This document shows, piece by piece, positions 1-10,370 of a stretch of 64,000 bases of DNA (its first letter is position 1; each line of letters starts with the position of its first letter). Under the pieces are notes generated by a model. The model saw nothing but the letters and a program-made list of their open reading frames with translations, searched no databases and had not been told where the DNA came from. A program made the position numbers and the translations under genes. This stretch comes from Kosakonia sacchari SP1 (lineage in GTDB: Bacteria > Pseudomonadota > Gammaproteobacteria > Enterobacterales > Enterobacteriaceae). The stretch is from assembly GCF_000300455.3 (NCBI RefSeq), contig NZ_CP007215.2, positions 4,092,001 through 4,156,000 of the forward strand, in the 5' to 3' direction.

Positions 1-478
1 CCTGCGCCTGCAGCGTTTCATCGTCGCAGATAAACGTACAGTGCACGGCAAAAGGCGGCAGCCAGTTCATGCCGCAATAAAGCGCTGTCGCCTGCAGCGG
101 CTGGGAAAGCACATCAAAACCTGGGTGCGAGCCGATATCAAAATGGTTGTCACCGCCTCCCGTCGTCACCGCCCACAGCACACTTTTGCCGTGAAGCGCG
201 GTTCCGCCGTGGCCATACGCCCAGCCGTGCGCCAGTACTTTATCCAGCCAGAGTTTGAATAATGGCGGCACGCTGTACCACTGCATCGGATGTTGCCAGA
301 TAACCAAATCGGCACGGGAAATCGCCTCCTGCTCGGCGGCGACGTCAATATTGAAGTCAGGATAGAGTTCGTAAAGAGAACGTATTTCAACGTTTTCCAG
401 CGTCCCTGCCTGCTCAATCATGCGCTTATTCGCATGCGAATGCTGCGGATAAGGATGGGCATAAATTATGAGGATCAT
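1..478 (-). CDS. kefF: KefF, quinone oxidoreductase and ancillary subunit of KefC (partial)
   Basis: Flavodoxin-like NAD(P)H:quinone oxidoreductase that activates the glutathione-gated K+ efflux system KefC at the inner membrane and helps in electrophile protection. The start ATG reads MILIIYAHPYPQHSHANKRM, the family N-terminus. Later motifs WQHPMQWYS and TTGGG are the flavin-binding loops of this family. About 159 codons are present and the reading frame is open to the window edge, so the last 15-20 residues are missing. In E. coli kefF is followed by kefC, which would lie outside the window. Identification is secure by close similarity to E. coli KefF (176 residues, from memory). Confidence 0.95.
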   Translation of the reverse strand, partial: MILIIYAHPYPQHSHANKRMIEQAGTLENVEIRSLYELYPDFNIDVAAEQEAISRADLVIWQHPMQWYSVPPLFKLWLDKVLAHGWAYGHGGTALHGKSVLWAVTTGGGDNHFDIGSHPGFDVLSQPLQATALYCGMNWLPPFAVHCTFICDDETLQAQ

Positions 479-610
479 TGATTAACCTGCTTTCACTACA
501 CGCTTTTTCTTGAAAGTGTAGTCAGTTAATCGTCTGGCTAAAAGCGGCAATCTGTGCGGGAATAACGGAAAAGCATGCGGTAGCCGGAGCCACCGCAAAT
601 GAGGAAGGGA

Positions 611-844
611 TTAGTTATCCAGTTCGCTCATGTTTTTCACCTGATCGCGATTAATCTGCTCGGTTTTTCCGGTTTCTGCATTTTTATAAGAAACCAGCCC
701 GGTGTCTTTATCCACCTGCGGTTTGCCGTCAGTCACAATGGTGCGGCCATCAGTCGTACGTACCGCCTGGTTAGAGGAACACCCGGCAACGGTAAACAGT
801 GTTGCAGCCGTAAAAATCGAGGTCATCAGAAGTTTAGTTCGCAT
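611..844 (-). CDS. YgdI/YgdR-family small lipoprotein
   Basis: A 77-residue precursor of a small lipoprotein. Residues 1-21 form a signal peptide with basic MRTK, a hydrophobic core and a lipobox ending VAGC, with Cys22 the predicted lipidated residue. The mature part (SSNQAVRTTDGRTIVTDGKP and on) resembles the DUF903 family of E. coli YgdI and YgdR, thought to be outer-membrane lipoproteins of unknown function. A purine-rich ribosome site lies just upstream of the ATG. It stands alone between carB and kefF, where E. coli K-12 has the cai/fix cluster. Function is not known; the family call is confident. Confidence 0.85.
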   Translation of the reverse strand: MRTKLLMTSIFTAATLFTVAGCSSNQAVRTTDGRTIVTDGKPQVDKDTGLVSYKNAETGKTEQINRDQVKNMSELDN

Positions 845-984
845 AGTTATCTCCCTGCTTTCCAGTGAATTTCATTCGTCTGTTTAGCCATTTTAGGCTA
901 ACTCACTGAACGGTGGGGAAAATGCAGAACACTCTGAAGGGGGAGTAGAGAACCCTCTCTCCACGAGGGAGAGAGGGGAGCAGA

Positions 985-3900
985 TTATTTGCTAATCTGC
1001 GCGTGCATTTCCTGTACGGAAATCACTTTTTCTGTGGCATCAGCATTCAGCGCCATCGCGGTAGCAAAGCCGCCGTTCAGCGTAGTGTCGTAATGCACTT
1101 TATACTGCAGCGCGCTGCGGCGAATCAGCTTGGAATCCTCAATCGCCTGGCGCCCCGCCGTGGTGTTGATGATGTAGGTATATTCGCCATTCTTGATACG
1201 ATCCTGAATGTGCGGACGACCTTCATGCACCTTATTCACCAGACGCGGGTTAATGCCCGCTTCACCCAGCACAATCGCCGTGCCGTGGGTCGCATCCAGT
1301 TCAAAGCCCTGTTTAAGCAGCTTCGCAGCGAGATCCACCACGCGCTCTTTATCCCCTTCGCGAACTGACAGCAGCGCACGCCCCTGTTTCTTCATGGTCG
1401 AGTTACTGCCCAGTTGCGCTTTGGCAAAGGCTTCGGCAAAGGTACGTCCCACGCCCATCACCTCACCGGTAGAGCGCATTTCCGGCCCTAACAGCGGGTC
1501 AACGCCCGGGAATTTGTTAAACGGCAGCACCACTTCTTTCACCGAGTAGTACGGCGGGATAATCTCTTTGGTGTGGCCTTGCTGAGCCAGCGTTTTGCCG
1601 GTCATCACGCGCGCCGCCACTTTTGCCAGCGGCAAGCCGGTGGCTTTGGAAACGAACGGCACGGTACGCGCGGCACGTGGGTTTACCTCAATGAGATAAA
1701 CTTCGTTATCTTTCACCGCAAACTGCACGTTCATCAGGCCGCGAACCTGCAATTCAAACGCCAGTTTCTGCACTTGCTGGCGCATCACATCCTGGATTTC
1801 CTGGCTCAGGGTGTAAGCAGGCAGCGAACAGGCGGAGTCACCAGAGTGTACGCCCGCCTGTTCGATATGCTCCATAATGCCGCCAATCAGCACGCTTTCG
1901 CCGTCGCAAATCGCATCGACATCCACTTCCACCGCGTCGTCGAGGAACTTGTCCAGCAGCACCGGCGCGTCGTTGGAAACGCTGACCGCGGTCATAAAGT
2001 AGCGGCGCAGGTCGATTTCGTCGTAGACGATTTCCATGGCGCGACCGCCGAGGACGTAAGAAGGACGCACCACCAGCGGGTAAGTGATCTCTTTCGCTTT
2101 TTCAACCGCCTGCTCCAGCGCCGTCACCGTGGCGTTAGCAGGTTGTTTCAGTTTCAGGCGTTCAACCGCATGCTGGAAGCGTTCGCGGTCTTCCGCACGG
2201 TCGATAGCGTCCGGGCTGGTGCCAATCACCGGTACACCGGCGGCTTCCAGCGCGCGCGCCAGTTTCAGCGGCGTCTGCCCGCCGTACTGCACGATAACGC
2301 CTTTCGGTTTTTCGATACGCACAATTTCCAGCACATCTTCGAAAGTAACCGGTTCGAAGTAGAGACGGTCAGAGGTGTCGTAATCGGTCGACACTGTTTC
2401 CGGGTTGCAGTTGACCATGATGGTCTCGTAACCATCTTCGCGCAGCGCCAGCGACGCGTGTACGCAGCAGTAGTCGAACTCAATGCCCTGGCCGATACGG
2501 TTTGGTCCGCCGCCGAGCACCATGATTTTTTCGCGATCCGGGTTAGGGTTGGCTTCGCACTCTTCTTCATAGGTGGAGTACATGTAAGCGGTATCGGTCG
2601 CGAACTCCGCAGCACAGGTATCCACACGCTTATAAACCGGATGCAGGTTGTACTGGTCGCGCAGTTTGCGGATTTCCGCTTCGCGCACGCCGACCAGGGT
2701 TGCAAGCCGCGCATCGGCAAAACCTTTACGCTTCAGAGTGCGCAGGAAGTCAGCGTCAAGACCGTTGATGCCCACGCTTGCAACCTGCTCTTCCAGGCGC
2801 ACCAGCTCTTCGATTTGCACCAGGAACCAGCGGTCGATATTGGTCAGGTTGAACACGCCATCAACAGACAAGCCCGCGCGGAACGCATCGGCGATGTACC
2901 AGATACGCTCAGCGCCTGCGTCTTTCAGCTCGCGGCGGATTTTCGTCAGGGCTTCCGGGTCTTCAAGGCTCACTTTCGGGTCGAAACCGGTCGCGCCCAC
3001 TTCCAGACCGCGCAGCGCTTTCTGCATTGATTCTTGTTGGGTACGGCCAATCGCCATCACTTCACCAACAGATTTCATCTGCGTGGTCAGGCGGTCATTC
3101 GCCCCCACAAATTTCTCGAAGTTGAAGCGTGGAATTTTGGTCACAACATAATCGATAGACGGTTCGAACGAGGCCGGGGTACGCCCGCCGGTGATATCGT
3201 TCATCAGCTCATCAAGCGTGTAACCCACCGCCAGTTTCGCCGCTACTTTCGCAATCGGGAAACCGGTCGCTTTCGACGCCAGCGCCGAAGAACGCGATAC
3301 TCGCGGGTTCATTTCGATAACAATCAGGCGACCATTTTTTGGGTTTACCGCGAACTGTACGTTAGAGCCGCCGGTTTCAACGCCGATTTCACGCAGTACC
3401 GCCATCGAGGCGTTACGCATGATTTGATACTCTTTATCGGTCAGCGTTTGCGCGGGAGCCACGGTGATGGAATCACCGGTGTGGATGCCCATAGCGTCGA
3501 AGTTTTCAATCGAGCAGACAATGATGCAGTTATCGTTCTTATCGCGCACCACTTCCATCTCATACTCTTTCCAGCCAATCAGCGACTCATCAATCAGCAG
3601 CTCATTGGTAGGTGAAAGATCAAGACCGCGGGCACAAATCTCTTCGAACTCTTCGCGGTTATACGCGATACCGCCGCCGGTGCCACCCATGGTAAAGGAG
3701 GGGCGAATAATGCACGGATAACCGACATCAGCCGCGACAGCCAGCGCTTCATCCATGGTATGCGCGATACCGGAACGCGCCGTGTCGAGGCCGATTTTTT
3801 TCATCGCAATGTCGAAGCGACGGCGGTCTTCCGCTTTATCAATCGCATCGGCCGTCGCGCCAATCATGGTGACGCCAAACTCTTCCAGCACGCCCTGGCG

Positions 3901-4209
3901 TTCCAGTTCCAGCGCGCAGTTCAGCGCGGTCTGGCCGCCCATGGTCGGCAGAACCGCGTCCGGGCGCTCTTTTTCGATAATTTTGCGGACCACTTCCCAG
4001 TGGATCGGCTCGATATAGGTCGCATCGGCCATCTCCGGGTCGGTCATAATGGTCGCCGGGTTGGAGTTGACCAGAATGACGCGGTAACCCTCTTCACGCA
4101 GCGCTTTACACGCTTGCGCGCCAGAGTAGTCAAATTCACATGCCTGGCCGATAACAATCGGGCCAGCGCCAAGGATCAGGATGCTTTTTAGGTCTGTACG
4201 TTTTGGCAT
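985..4209 (-). CDS. carB: Carbamoyl-phosphate synthase large chain
   Basis: Large subunit of carbamoyl-phosphate synthetase. It makes carbamoyl phosphate from bicarbonate, two ATP and ammonia channelled from CarA, feeding arginine and pyrimidine synthesis in the cytoplasm. The 1074 residues show the expected internal duplication: each half starts with a nucleotide-binding loop ([18 protein letters not shown] near residue 15, [17 protein letters not shown] near 560), followed by an ATP-grasp domain ([14 protein letters not shown] in the first half, [14 protein letters not shown] in the second). The final 140 or so residues are the MGS-like allosteric domain bound by UMP and ornithine. Length matches E. 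coli CarB (1073). It follows carA by 16 nt and is transcribed with it. Confidence 0.99.
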   Translation of the reverse strand: MPKRTDLKSILILGAGPIVIGQACEFDYSGAQACKALREEGYRVILVNSNPATIMTDPEMADATYIEPIHWEVVRKIIEKERPDAVLPTMGGQTALNCALELERQGVLEEFGVTMIGATADAIDKAEDRRRFDIAMKKIGLDTARSGIAHTMDEALAVAADVGYPCIIRPSFTMGGTGGGIAYNREEFEEICARGLDLSPTNELLIDESLIGWKEYEMEVVRDKNDNCIIVCSIENFDAMGIHTGDSITVAPAQTLTDKEYQIMRNASMAVLREIGVETGGSNVQFAVNPKNGRLIVIEMNPRVSRSSALASKATGFPIAKVAAKLAVGYTLDELMNDITGGRTPASFEPSIDYVVTKIPRFNFEKFVGANDRLTTQMKSVGEVMAIGRTQQESMQKALRGLEVGATGFDPKVSLEDPEALTKIRRELKDAGAERIWYIADAFRAGLSVDGVFNLTNIDRWFLVQIEELVRLEEQVASVGINGLDADFLRTLKRKGFADARLATLVGVREAEIRKLRDQYNLHPVYKRVDTCAAEFATDTAYMYSTYEEECEANPNPDREKIMVLGGGPNRIGQGIEFDYCCVHASLALREDGYETIMVNCNPETVSTDYDTSDRLYFEPVTFEDVLEIVRIEKPKGVIVQYGGQTPLKLARALEAAGVPVIGTSPDAIDRAEDRERFQHAVERLKLKQPANATVTALEQAVEKAKEITYPLVVRPSYVLGGRAMEIVYDEIDLRRYFMTAVSVSNDAPVLLDKFLDDAVEVDVDAICDGESVLIGGIMEHIEQAGVHSGDSACSLPAYTLSQEIQDVMRQQVQKLAFELQVRGLMNVQFAVKDNEVYLIEVNPRAARTVPFVSKATGLPLAKVAARVMTGKTLAQQGHTKEIIPPYYSVKEVVLPFNKFPGVDPLLGPEMRSTGEVMGVGRTFAEAFAKAQLGSNSTMKKQGRALLSVREGDKERVVDLAAKLLKQGFELDATHGTAIVLGEAGINPRLVNKVHEGRPHIQDRIKNGEYTYIINTTAGRQAIEDSKLIRRSALQYKVHYDTTLNGGFATAMALNADATEKVISVQEMHAQISK

Positions 4210-4225
4210 TGCTCTTTTCTCCTGA

Positions 4226-5374
4226 TTATTTGGCGGTATGACGATACTGCTCGATTAACTCAATAAAGTGGTCAAACAGCGGCGCGGCGTCGTGCGGGCC
4301 AGGACTTGCTTCCGGGTGTCCCTGGAAACTAAACGCCGGTTTATCGGTGCGGTGAATGCCTTGCAACGTGCCATCGAAAAGCGATTTGTGCGTTACGCGC
4401 AGGTTTGCAGGCATTGACGCTTCATCAACCGCGAAACCGTGGTTCTGCGCAGTGATCATCACAGTATTGTTATCGATATCTTTTACCGGATGGTTACCGC
4501 CGTGGTGACCAAATTTCATTTTCACCGTCTTCGCACCGCTCGCCAGCGCCAGCAACTGATGACCCAGACAGATACCGAACACCGGAATATCCGTTTCAAG
4601 GAAGGTTTTAATTGCCTCGATGGCGTAATCGCACGGTGCCGGGTCGCCAGGGCCGTTGGACAGGAAAATGCCATCCGGATTGAGTTTCAGCACATCGGCA
4701 GCCGGGGTTTTCGCCGGAACGACTGTCAGTCGGCAACCTCTGTCTACCAGCATGCGCAGAATGTTGCGTTTTGCGCCGTAATCGTATGCCACAACGTGGT
4801 ACGGCAGTTCACTCTCGCTCTTCGCTGGCGGCAGGTCATCCGCCAGAGTCCAGCTGCCTTGCGTCCAGCTGTAGGTTTCCGTCGTTGTGACTTCTTTCGC
4901 CAGGTCCATACCGTTCAGGCCCGGGAAAGCTTTCGCTTTTTCCAGCGCCAGCGCGGCATCAACGTTATCACCCGCGATGATGCAGCCGTTCTGCGCGCCC
5001 TTTTCACGCAGCAGACGCGTCAACTTACGAGTATCGATATCGGCAATCGCCACAATGTTATGGCGCTTAAGATAAGAAGAGAGGTCTTCGGTACTGCGGA
5101 AGTTGCTCGCAATCAACGGCAGGTCGCGAATGACCAGGCCTTGCGCATGTACCTGAGAGGATTCTTCGTCAGCGGAGTTAGTGCCGACATTGCCGATATG
5201 AGGATAAGTAAGAGTAACGATTTGGCGGGAATAGGAAGGATCAGTGAGGATTTCTTGATAACCGGTCATTGAAGTATTGAAAACGACTTCCCCAACCGCC
5301 GTGCCCGTTGCCCCTATGGCCCGACCGTGAAACTGGGTTCCGTCTTCCAGAACCAATAGCGCTGACTTAATCAA
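4226..5374 (-). CDS. carA: Carbamoyl-phosphate synthase small chain (TTG start)
   Basis: Glutaminase subunit that hydrolyses glutamine and passes ammonia to CarB. The class I amidotransferase domain fills the C-terminal half: the nucleophile is Cys in [14 protein letters not shown] near residue 269, with His and Glu in FQGHPEAS near 353-355. I place the start at a TTG codon (5372-5374): a GGAGGG ribosome site lies just upstream, the protein becomes 382 residues as in E. coli, and E. coli carA is known to use a rare UUG start. An in-frame GTG 27 nt further upstream has no ribosome site and lies inside an ArgR box. carA leads the carAB operon. Confidence 0.97.
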   Translation of the reverse strand: MIKSALLVLEDGTQFHGRAIGATGTAVGEVVFNTSMTGYQEILTDPSYSRQIVTLTYPHIGNVGTNSADEESSQVHAQGLVIRDLPLIASNFRSTEDLSSYLKRHNIVAIADIDTRKLTRLLREKGAQNGCIIAGDNVDAALALEKAKAFPGLNGMDLAKEVTTTETYSWTQGSWTLADDLPPAKSESELPYHVVAYDYGAKRNILRMLVDRGCRLTVVPAKTPAADVLKLNPDGIFLSNGPGDPAPCDYAIEAIKTFLETDIPVFGICLGHQLLALASGAKTVKMKFGHHGGNHPVKDIDNNTVMITAQNHGFAVDEASMPANLRVTHKSLFDGTLQGIHRTDKPAFSFQGHPEASPGPHDAAPLFDHFIELIEQYRHTAK

Positions 5375-5384
5375 AACACCCTCC

Positions 5385-5423
5385 AGAGAATATTCACTCA
5401 CTTTATTTGCATATTAATTCATA
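5385..5423 (-). promoter_or_regulatory. Tandem ArgR boxes of carAB
   Basis: Two 18-bp ARG-box-like sites separated by 3 bp, at about 5385-5402 (core GAATATTCACTC) and 5406-5423 (core TGCATATTAATTCA). The 3-bp spacing is what ArgR hexamers need. They overlap the downstream promoter P2 and end 10 bp before the TTG start of carA, as in E. coli, where ArgR with arginine represses P2. Confidence 0.88.
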
Positions 5424-5440
5424 TTGAGAGCCTAAATCAA
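5412..5440 (-). promoter_or_regulatory. carAB promoter P2
   Basis: Read on the minus strand: -35 TTGATT (5435-5440), a 17-bp spacer, then -10 TTAATA (5412-5417). It overlaps the upstream ArgR box, so arginine control is expected. The start point should fall near 5405. Confidence 0.75.
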
Positions 5441-5479
5441 TGCAAATTTGCTTGCCGTGGATTTTTGGCAAACGGCGGC

Positions 5480-5508
5480 ATTCTGGAGAGATGTCGGTTA
5501 AAAGTCAA
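5480..5508 (-). promoter_or_regulatory. carAB promoter P1
   Basis: Read on the minus strand: -35 TTGACT (5503-5508), a 17-bp spacer, then CAGAAT (5480-5485). Its predicted start lies about 68 bp upstream of that of P2, close to the known E. coli P1-P2 distance of 67 bp. P1 is the pyrimidine- and purine-controlled promoter in E. coli. Confidence 0.72.
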
Positions 5509-5593
5509 CTTTTCTCCGGTATTTTTCTTATTGTTTTACGCCACTGCCACTTTTTACTGGATTTAATCGATAAAAAGATCAGACAAACTCACA

Positions 5594-5609
5594 GGGAAAA
5601 CGCTTGCGC
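5594..5609 (-). promoter_or_regulatory. PurR operator upstream of carAB P1
   Basis: The minus strand reads GCGCAAGCGTTTTCCC, very close to the PUR-box consensus ACGCAAACGTTTNCNT. In E. coli PurR represses carAB P1 from an equivalent upstream site. Confidence 0.8.
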
Positions 5610-5650
5610 GCTGAGAAAATTGCATTTCCTTACGACGGATAGCAAAAATG

Positions 5651-5666
5651 TAGACCAGATGGTCAA
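5651..5666 (-). promoter_or_regulatory. RutR operator upstream of carAB
   Basis: The minus strand reads TTGACCATCTGGTCTA, matching the RutR palindrome TTGACCANNTGGTCAA at all but one of its defined positions. In E. coli RutR, which senses uracil, acts at carAB P1 from such a site. It lies about 180 bp upstream of the P1 start. Confidence 0.8.
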
Positions 5667-5744
5667 AATTTACAATTGAGAAACATAAAACAGCTAGATA
5701 AACAGAGATTATGTCAGGTTTGTATAAAATGAAGCATGAAAAAG

Positions 5745-5778
5745 GAAAAATAAAAGGGCAATAAAATATTGCCCTTTG
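5745..5778 (-). terminator. Terminator of dapB
   Basis: Inverted repeat AAAGGGCAAT / ATTGCCCTTT (arms 5753-5762 and 5768-5777, 5-nt loop). On the minus strand the stem is followed by TTTTATTTTT. It lies 51 nt after the dapB stop and ahead of the carAB control region. Confidence 0.85.
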
Positions 5779-5828
5779 CAATCAATTGATTATGACTGCA
5801 ACAACCACATCACGATGGGTAATAAACC

Positions 5829-6665
<837 letters not shown>

Positions 6666-6811
6666 TTAAAAAAATGCGTAAGAATCGTTTCCAGATTAAC
6701 CAGCCCGTGTCGGGGCGACCAGCCGAAAACACCGATAATAAGAAATTAATGATATACAGCCGGAAATATCAGTAAAAGGCATGATACGACGAAGCGCGCG
6801 TTCAGAAAGGC

Positions 6812-7441
6812 TCATTGCACCGTGTAATACACAATAAGCTGACCTTTTTTGATTTTAATATTACTAATAACCACCTGACCAAGCGCCGCCAGCGAGGGGA
6901 CATGGGTTCCTCCGCAGCCATAGGCGGGAAGATCGCCAAAACGCACGTTGCGACGTCCCGCGTCAAAGGTAACGATGCGAGGCAATGCAGCCGCCTGCCA
7001 GCGCGCGATATGCTCGCTGAGCGCATCAATATCAGGCACGCAGGCACTGTCGGTTGCGTTAAATGTAATCCGCCCTTCTCCCGGCCAGTGGTGCGCTTTA
7101 ATCGGTTGCCAGCCATGCAACTCTCCCGCATAACCAATCAAATGCCCGGCGGAGTGTAAATGGGTGTGTAGCGCCCTGGAAACCGCATCAACCTGTAAAG
7201 TGACCTCCTCGCGGGGCAAGGGTTGGGCCAGGAGATGAATAATCTCGTCATCTTGCTGAAGGACACTTTCAACCACGACACCATTGATCCAGCCTTTATC
7301 CGCAGGCTGCCCGCCGCCCTGCGGGTGAAAAAGGGTCTGATCCATCACCACCGCATAACGGCCATCATCCTGCGCGGTAGTGCGTATTAACCGGGCAGTG
7401 CATTCCAGCGCATCGTGGGTGTAATAAAGACGTTCTGTCAT
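6812..7441 (-). CDS. AlaX-type alanyl-tRNA editing protein
   Basis: Free-standing trans-editing protein of the AlaX family, related to the editing domain of alanyl-tRNA synthetase. Such proteins deacylate Ser- or Gly-tRNA(Ala) in the cytoplasm. The zinc site is intact: His96 and His100 in HLHSAGH, then Cys176 and His180 in GCGGTH. The motif FHPQGGGQ (residues 38-45) is also present. At 209 residues it is a small AlaX without the synthetase core. It is divergent from a LysR gene 93 bp away. I recall no such gene at this position in E. coli K-12. Editing family is sure; tRNA and amino-acid specificity are inferred. Confidence 0.88.
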   Translation of the reverse strand: MTERLYYTHDALECTARLIRTTAQDDGRYAVVMDQTLFHPQGGGQPADKGWINGVVVESVLQQDDEIIHLLAQPLPREEVTLQVDAVSRALHTHLHSAGHLIGYAGELHGWQPIKAHHWPGEGRITFNATDSACVPDIDALSEHIARWQAAALPRIVTFDAGRRNVRFGDLPAYGCGGTHVPSLAALGQVVISNIKIKKGQLIVYYTVQ

Positions 7442-7534
7442 CGGCTGTTCTCCTCTAAAGGAGAAGAGTATATTTCATACTCCTAAAGCGATAATCCCGC
7501 TTATATTCATTGCACCTTTGCCTGGTATGCACAA

Positions 7535-8467
7535 ATGAATATCTCTCTGCTTCCCGACCTTGCCACCTTCGTGTTGATTGTGGAACAAGGCAGTTTTTCC
7601 GCCGCTGCGCGGGTTTCCGGTGCCACTCCTTCCGCTATCAGCCGCAGCGTATCGCGTCTTGAGCGCGAGTTAGGCAGCAAACTGTTGCACCGCACTACGC
7701 GGAAACTGGCGCTTAGCGAGACGGGGAAAAGTGTCTATGAACACGCGCTGGATATGCTTGACGCCGCTCGCCAGGCAATAGATTCCGGTAGCAGCGCACA
7801 GCAAGTCGCACAAGGTAAGCTGACTATCAGCGTGCCCAAAGCGGTAGGCAGTTTTGTTATTCATCCGCTGATCCCCGAATTTCTACAGCGCTACCCGCAA
7901 GTGGATATCTGTTTACGCCTCGAAGATCGCTACATTGATTTGATTGATGGCGGTGTTGATTTGGCGTTACGCATCACCCACTCTCCCTCTCCTGGCCTGT
8001 ATGGCAGAGCATTAATGCCGGTAACGCATGTCATTTGCGCGACCCCAGAATACCTGCGCCGCTACGGTACGCCATTACAACCACAGGCGCTGCGCGAACA
8101 TAGCTGTATTAGCCTTGGCGAAACGCCAGCGGATGCGCGCTGGAAATTCCGTCGCGCCGGGAAAACAGAAACTATCACCACACAAGGGCGCTATGCGGCT
8201 AACCATACCGGTGTCCGCCTGGATGCCGTAAAACGACATTTGGGGATTGGCAGCCTTCCGCTCTTTACCGCCCAACACGCGCTGAGCCGTGGCGAGATTG
8301 TGCAAGTTTTACCCGAGTGGGAGTTCATCAGCAGCTATAGCGGTGAACTGTGGTTGCTGTGGATGCGTAACCAGCATATGCCCGCCAGAATGCGGGCAAT
8401 GATCGATTATCTGACAGAAAAAATGGCCACTCAGGGAGCCAGCGCCAGCACTTCAGCCACCCAGTGA
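7535..8467 (+). CDS. LysR-family transcriptional regulator
   Basis: A 310-residue LysR-type regulator. Residues 1-60 form the winged HTH ([45 protein letters not shown]). The rest is the periplasmic-binding-like effector domain, in the CrgA-like class ([16 protein letters not shown]). It is transcribed away from the AlaX gene, so the 93-bp gap (7442-7534) probably holds its operator and both promoters. Its 3' end overlaps the convergent rihC by 37 bp. Effector and targets are unknown; the AlaX gene is the first candidate target. Confidence 0.88.
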   Translation: MNISLLPDLATFVLIVEQGSFSAAARVSGATPSAISRSVSRLERELGSKLLHRTTRKLALSETGKSVYEHALDMLDAARQAIDSGSSAQQVAQGKLTISVPKAVGSFVIHPLIPEFLQRYPQVDICLRLEDRYIDLIDGGVDLALRITHSPSPGLYGRALMPVTHVICATPEYLRRYGTPLQPQALREHSCISLGETPADARWKFRRAGKTETITTQGRYAANHTGVRLDAVKRHLGIGSLPLFTAQHALSRGEIVQVLPEWEFISSYSGELWLLWMRNQHMPARMRAMIDYLTEKMATQGASASTSATQ

Positions 8468-9345
8468 CGGAAGCCATCGACATCGATATCCAGCGCAACT
8501 TGCGCATTGGGCGGCAATCCCAGTTTGCCTTCAATATCCACTATCGTGGTTCCGGCGGTGTATTGCCCCTGCGTCTCCACAGCGACAAAACAGGATTTCA
8601 GCGTAAAGAGTTCCGGACACGCCAGCCAGGCGATAGCGCAGAGGTCGTGCATCCGCAGCCCGGTCGCCATACTGCCGCTGCGATAGTGGCTAAATAGCGC
8701 ATGTAACATGTTGCCGGTGTTGTTGAGCGTTGGCAGCGCCGCCAGATATTCCGGTGTCAACGTGGCGCGGTTAGTCACATCCAGACCGCACATCACTATC
8801 TCCAGCCCGCTGTTGAACACGCGCGCGGCGGCCTCGGGATCGATAGCAATATTAAATTCAGCATTGGGCGTAAAATTGCCGCGCCCGGCAGAGCCGCCCA
8901 TCATCACCAGACGGCGAATATTGAACTGACACTCCGGGTAATGCGTTAGCAGCAGCGCAATGTTGGTTAATGGGCCGATAGTGACCAGCGTTACCGGCTC
9001 CGGCGAGGCCAGCAGTACGTCGCGGATTGCCTGAAAAGCAGGGACAGCCAATGGCTGGCGCTGATGCTCAATAAAATCGTAGCCATCCATGCCGGATTCG
9101 CCATGTACCTCGGCGGCGCTGTACAACGGGCGCAACAGAGGGGTTGCCGCCCCCTGCGCCAACGGGATATCCGCATGCCAGAAATTAAGCAATTGCAGCG
9201 CATTGCGGGTGGTTTTTTCCAGCGAAACATTACCGGCAACGGTGGTGATAAGCTTGAGATCGCACTGCGGCGCGAACAGCGCGGCGGCAAGGGCAACGGC
9301 ATCATCGATACCGGGATCGGTGTCGAGAATCATGGGAAAACGCAT
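8431..9345 (-). CDS. rihC: Ribonucleoside hydrolase RihC
   Basis: Cytoplasmic nucleoside hydrolase of broad specificity that splits purine and pyrimidine ribonucleosides into base and ribose. [18 protein letters not shown] carries the Asp cluster binding Ca2+. [11 protein letters not shown] and RLVMMGGS are family motifs. HDLCAIAW near residue 235 holds the active-site His and a Ca2+ Asp. I start at the ATG at 9345, which has GGAGG upstream and gives 304 residues as in E. coli; an in-frame upstream ATG lacks support. In E. coli rihC sits directly after ispH, as here, but an ispH terminator separates them. Confidence 0.96.
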   Translation of the reverse strand: MRFPMILDTDPGIDDAVALAAALFAPQCDLKLITTVAGNVSLEKTTRNALQLLNFWHADIPLAQGAATPLLRPLYSAAEVHGESGMDGYDFIEHQRQPLAVPAFQAIRDVLLASPEPVTLVTIGPLTNIALLLTHYPECQFNIRRLVMMGGSAGRGNFTPNAEFNIAIDPEAAARVFNSGLEIVMCGLDVTNRATLTPEYLAALPTLNNTGNMLHALFSHYRSGSMATGLRMHDLCAIAWLACPELFTLKSCFVAVETQGQYTAGTTIVDIEGKLGLPPNAQVALDIDVDGFRHWVAEVLALAP

Positions 9346-9365
9346 AACGCCTCCAGAATTATCCA

Positions 9366-9392
9366 TAAAAAATGCCAGACTCAGTCTGGCAT
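9366..9392 (-). terminator. Terminator after ispH
   Basis: Inverted repeat ATGCCAGAC / GTCTGGCAT (9372-9392) followed on the minus strand by TTTTTTA. It lies 28 nt past the ispH stop and before rihC, so it should end the ribF-ispH operon. Confidence 0.88.
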
Positions 9393-9419
9393 CTTCGCAT
9401 AAAGCTTCGCGTAAAAATG

Positions 9420-10370
9420 TTATTCGACTTCGCGAACATCTACCCGCAGCTCTTTCGGCACTTCGAAGACAATATTCTCTTCGCGCCCTTCCAGCGGGAT
9501 CGCTTCGCCGCCACCCAATTCCTGCAAGCGGACAATAACATTTTGCACCAGGATATCCGGCGCGGAAGCCCCGGCGGTGACGCCCACGCAGTTAATGCCG
9601 TCTACCCATGCTTCCTGAATATCAGAAGCGTCGTCGATGAGATACGCCGCTTTCCCCATCCGCTGTGCCAGTTCGGCCAGGCGGTTAGAGTTAGAGGAGT
9701 TTTTCGAACCGACCACCAGCACCACTTCCGCCTGTTCCGCCAGCGCGCGCACCGCTTCCTGGCGGTTGGTGGTGGCATAGCAAATATCGTCTTTGCGCGG
9801 GCCGACAATCTGCGGGAAACGCGCACGCAGCGCGTCAATCACATCTGACGTATCGTCCACAGAGAGCGTAGTTTGCGTCATAAACGATAGTTTGCCTGCG
9901 TCTTTGATATTCAGCGTATCGACATCTTCCGGCGATTCAACCAGGTACATGCCCCCTTTCGGGTTGCTGTACTGGCCCATGGTGCCTTCCACTTCTGGGT
10001 GACCAGCGTGACCGATAAGAATCGCTTCTTCACCACGACGACTGGCGCGCGCCACTTCCATATGCACTTTGGTAACCAGCGGGCAGGTGGCGTCAAAAAC
10101 GGTCAAATCGCGGCTTTTCGCTTCGTTACGCACCGCCTGAGAGACGCCGTGGGCGGAGAAAATCAGGATCGCGCCATCTGGCACTTCGCTGATTTGCTCA
10201 ATAAAGATTGCGCCCCGTTCGCGCAGGCTATCGACAACATAGCGGTTATGCACCACTTCATGGCGCACATAAATCGGCGCGCCGTAGAGAGCCAGCGCGT
10301 TTTCAACAATGCTGATAGCGCGGTCAACGCCGGCGCAAAAACCGCGCGGGTTAGCCAACAGGATCTGCAT
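9420..10370 (-). CDS. ispH: HMBPP reductase IspH (LytB)
   Basis: Last enzyme of the MEP isoprenoid pathway: an iron-sulfur reductase that turns HMBPP into IPP and DMAPP. The three cluster cysteines are visible: Cys12 in [11 protein letters not shown], one in [11 protein letters not shown] near 96 and one in [11 protein letters not shown] near 197. [10 protein letters not shown] and NSSNSNRL are substrate-binding motifs. The ATG at 10368-10370 gives 316 residues, as in E. coli; the longer open frame upstream is fkpB coding sequence in another frame. It overlaps the end of fkpB by 20 bp, so translation is probably coupled. Confidence 0.98.
   Translation of the reverse strand: MQILLANPRGFCAGVDRAISIVENALALYGAPIYVRHEVVHNRYVVDSLRERGAIFIEQISEVPDGAILIFSAHGVSQAVRNEAKSRDLTVFDATCPLVTKVHMEVARASRRGEEAILIGHAGHPEVEGTMGQYSNPKGGMYLVESPEDVDTLNIKDAGKLSFMTQTTLSVDDTSDVIDALRARFPQIVGPRKDDICYATTNRQEAVRALAEQAEVVLVVGSKNSSNSNRLAELAQRMGKAAYLIDDASDIQEAWVDGINCVGVTAGASAPDILVQNVIVRLQELGGGEAIPLEGREENIVFEVPKELRVDVREVE

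Noticed and set aside
1573-3030. 485-codon open frame on the plus strand opposite carB
   Set aside because: It is antisense to a highly conserved gene. Its protein is a low-complexity His/Arg/Phe-rich product typical of the reverse frame of GC-rich enteric genes, with no recognisable domain or ribosome site.
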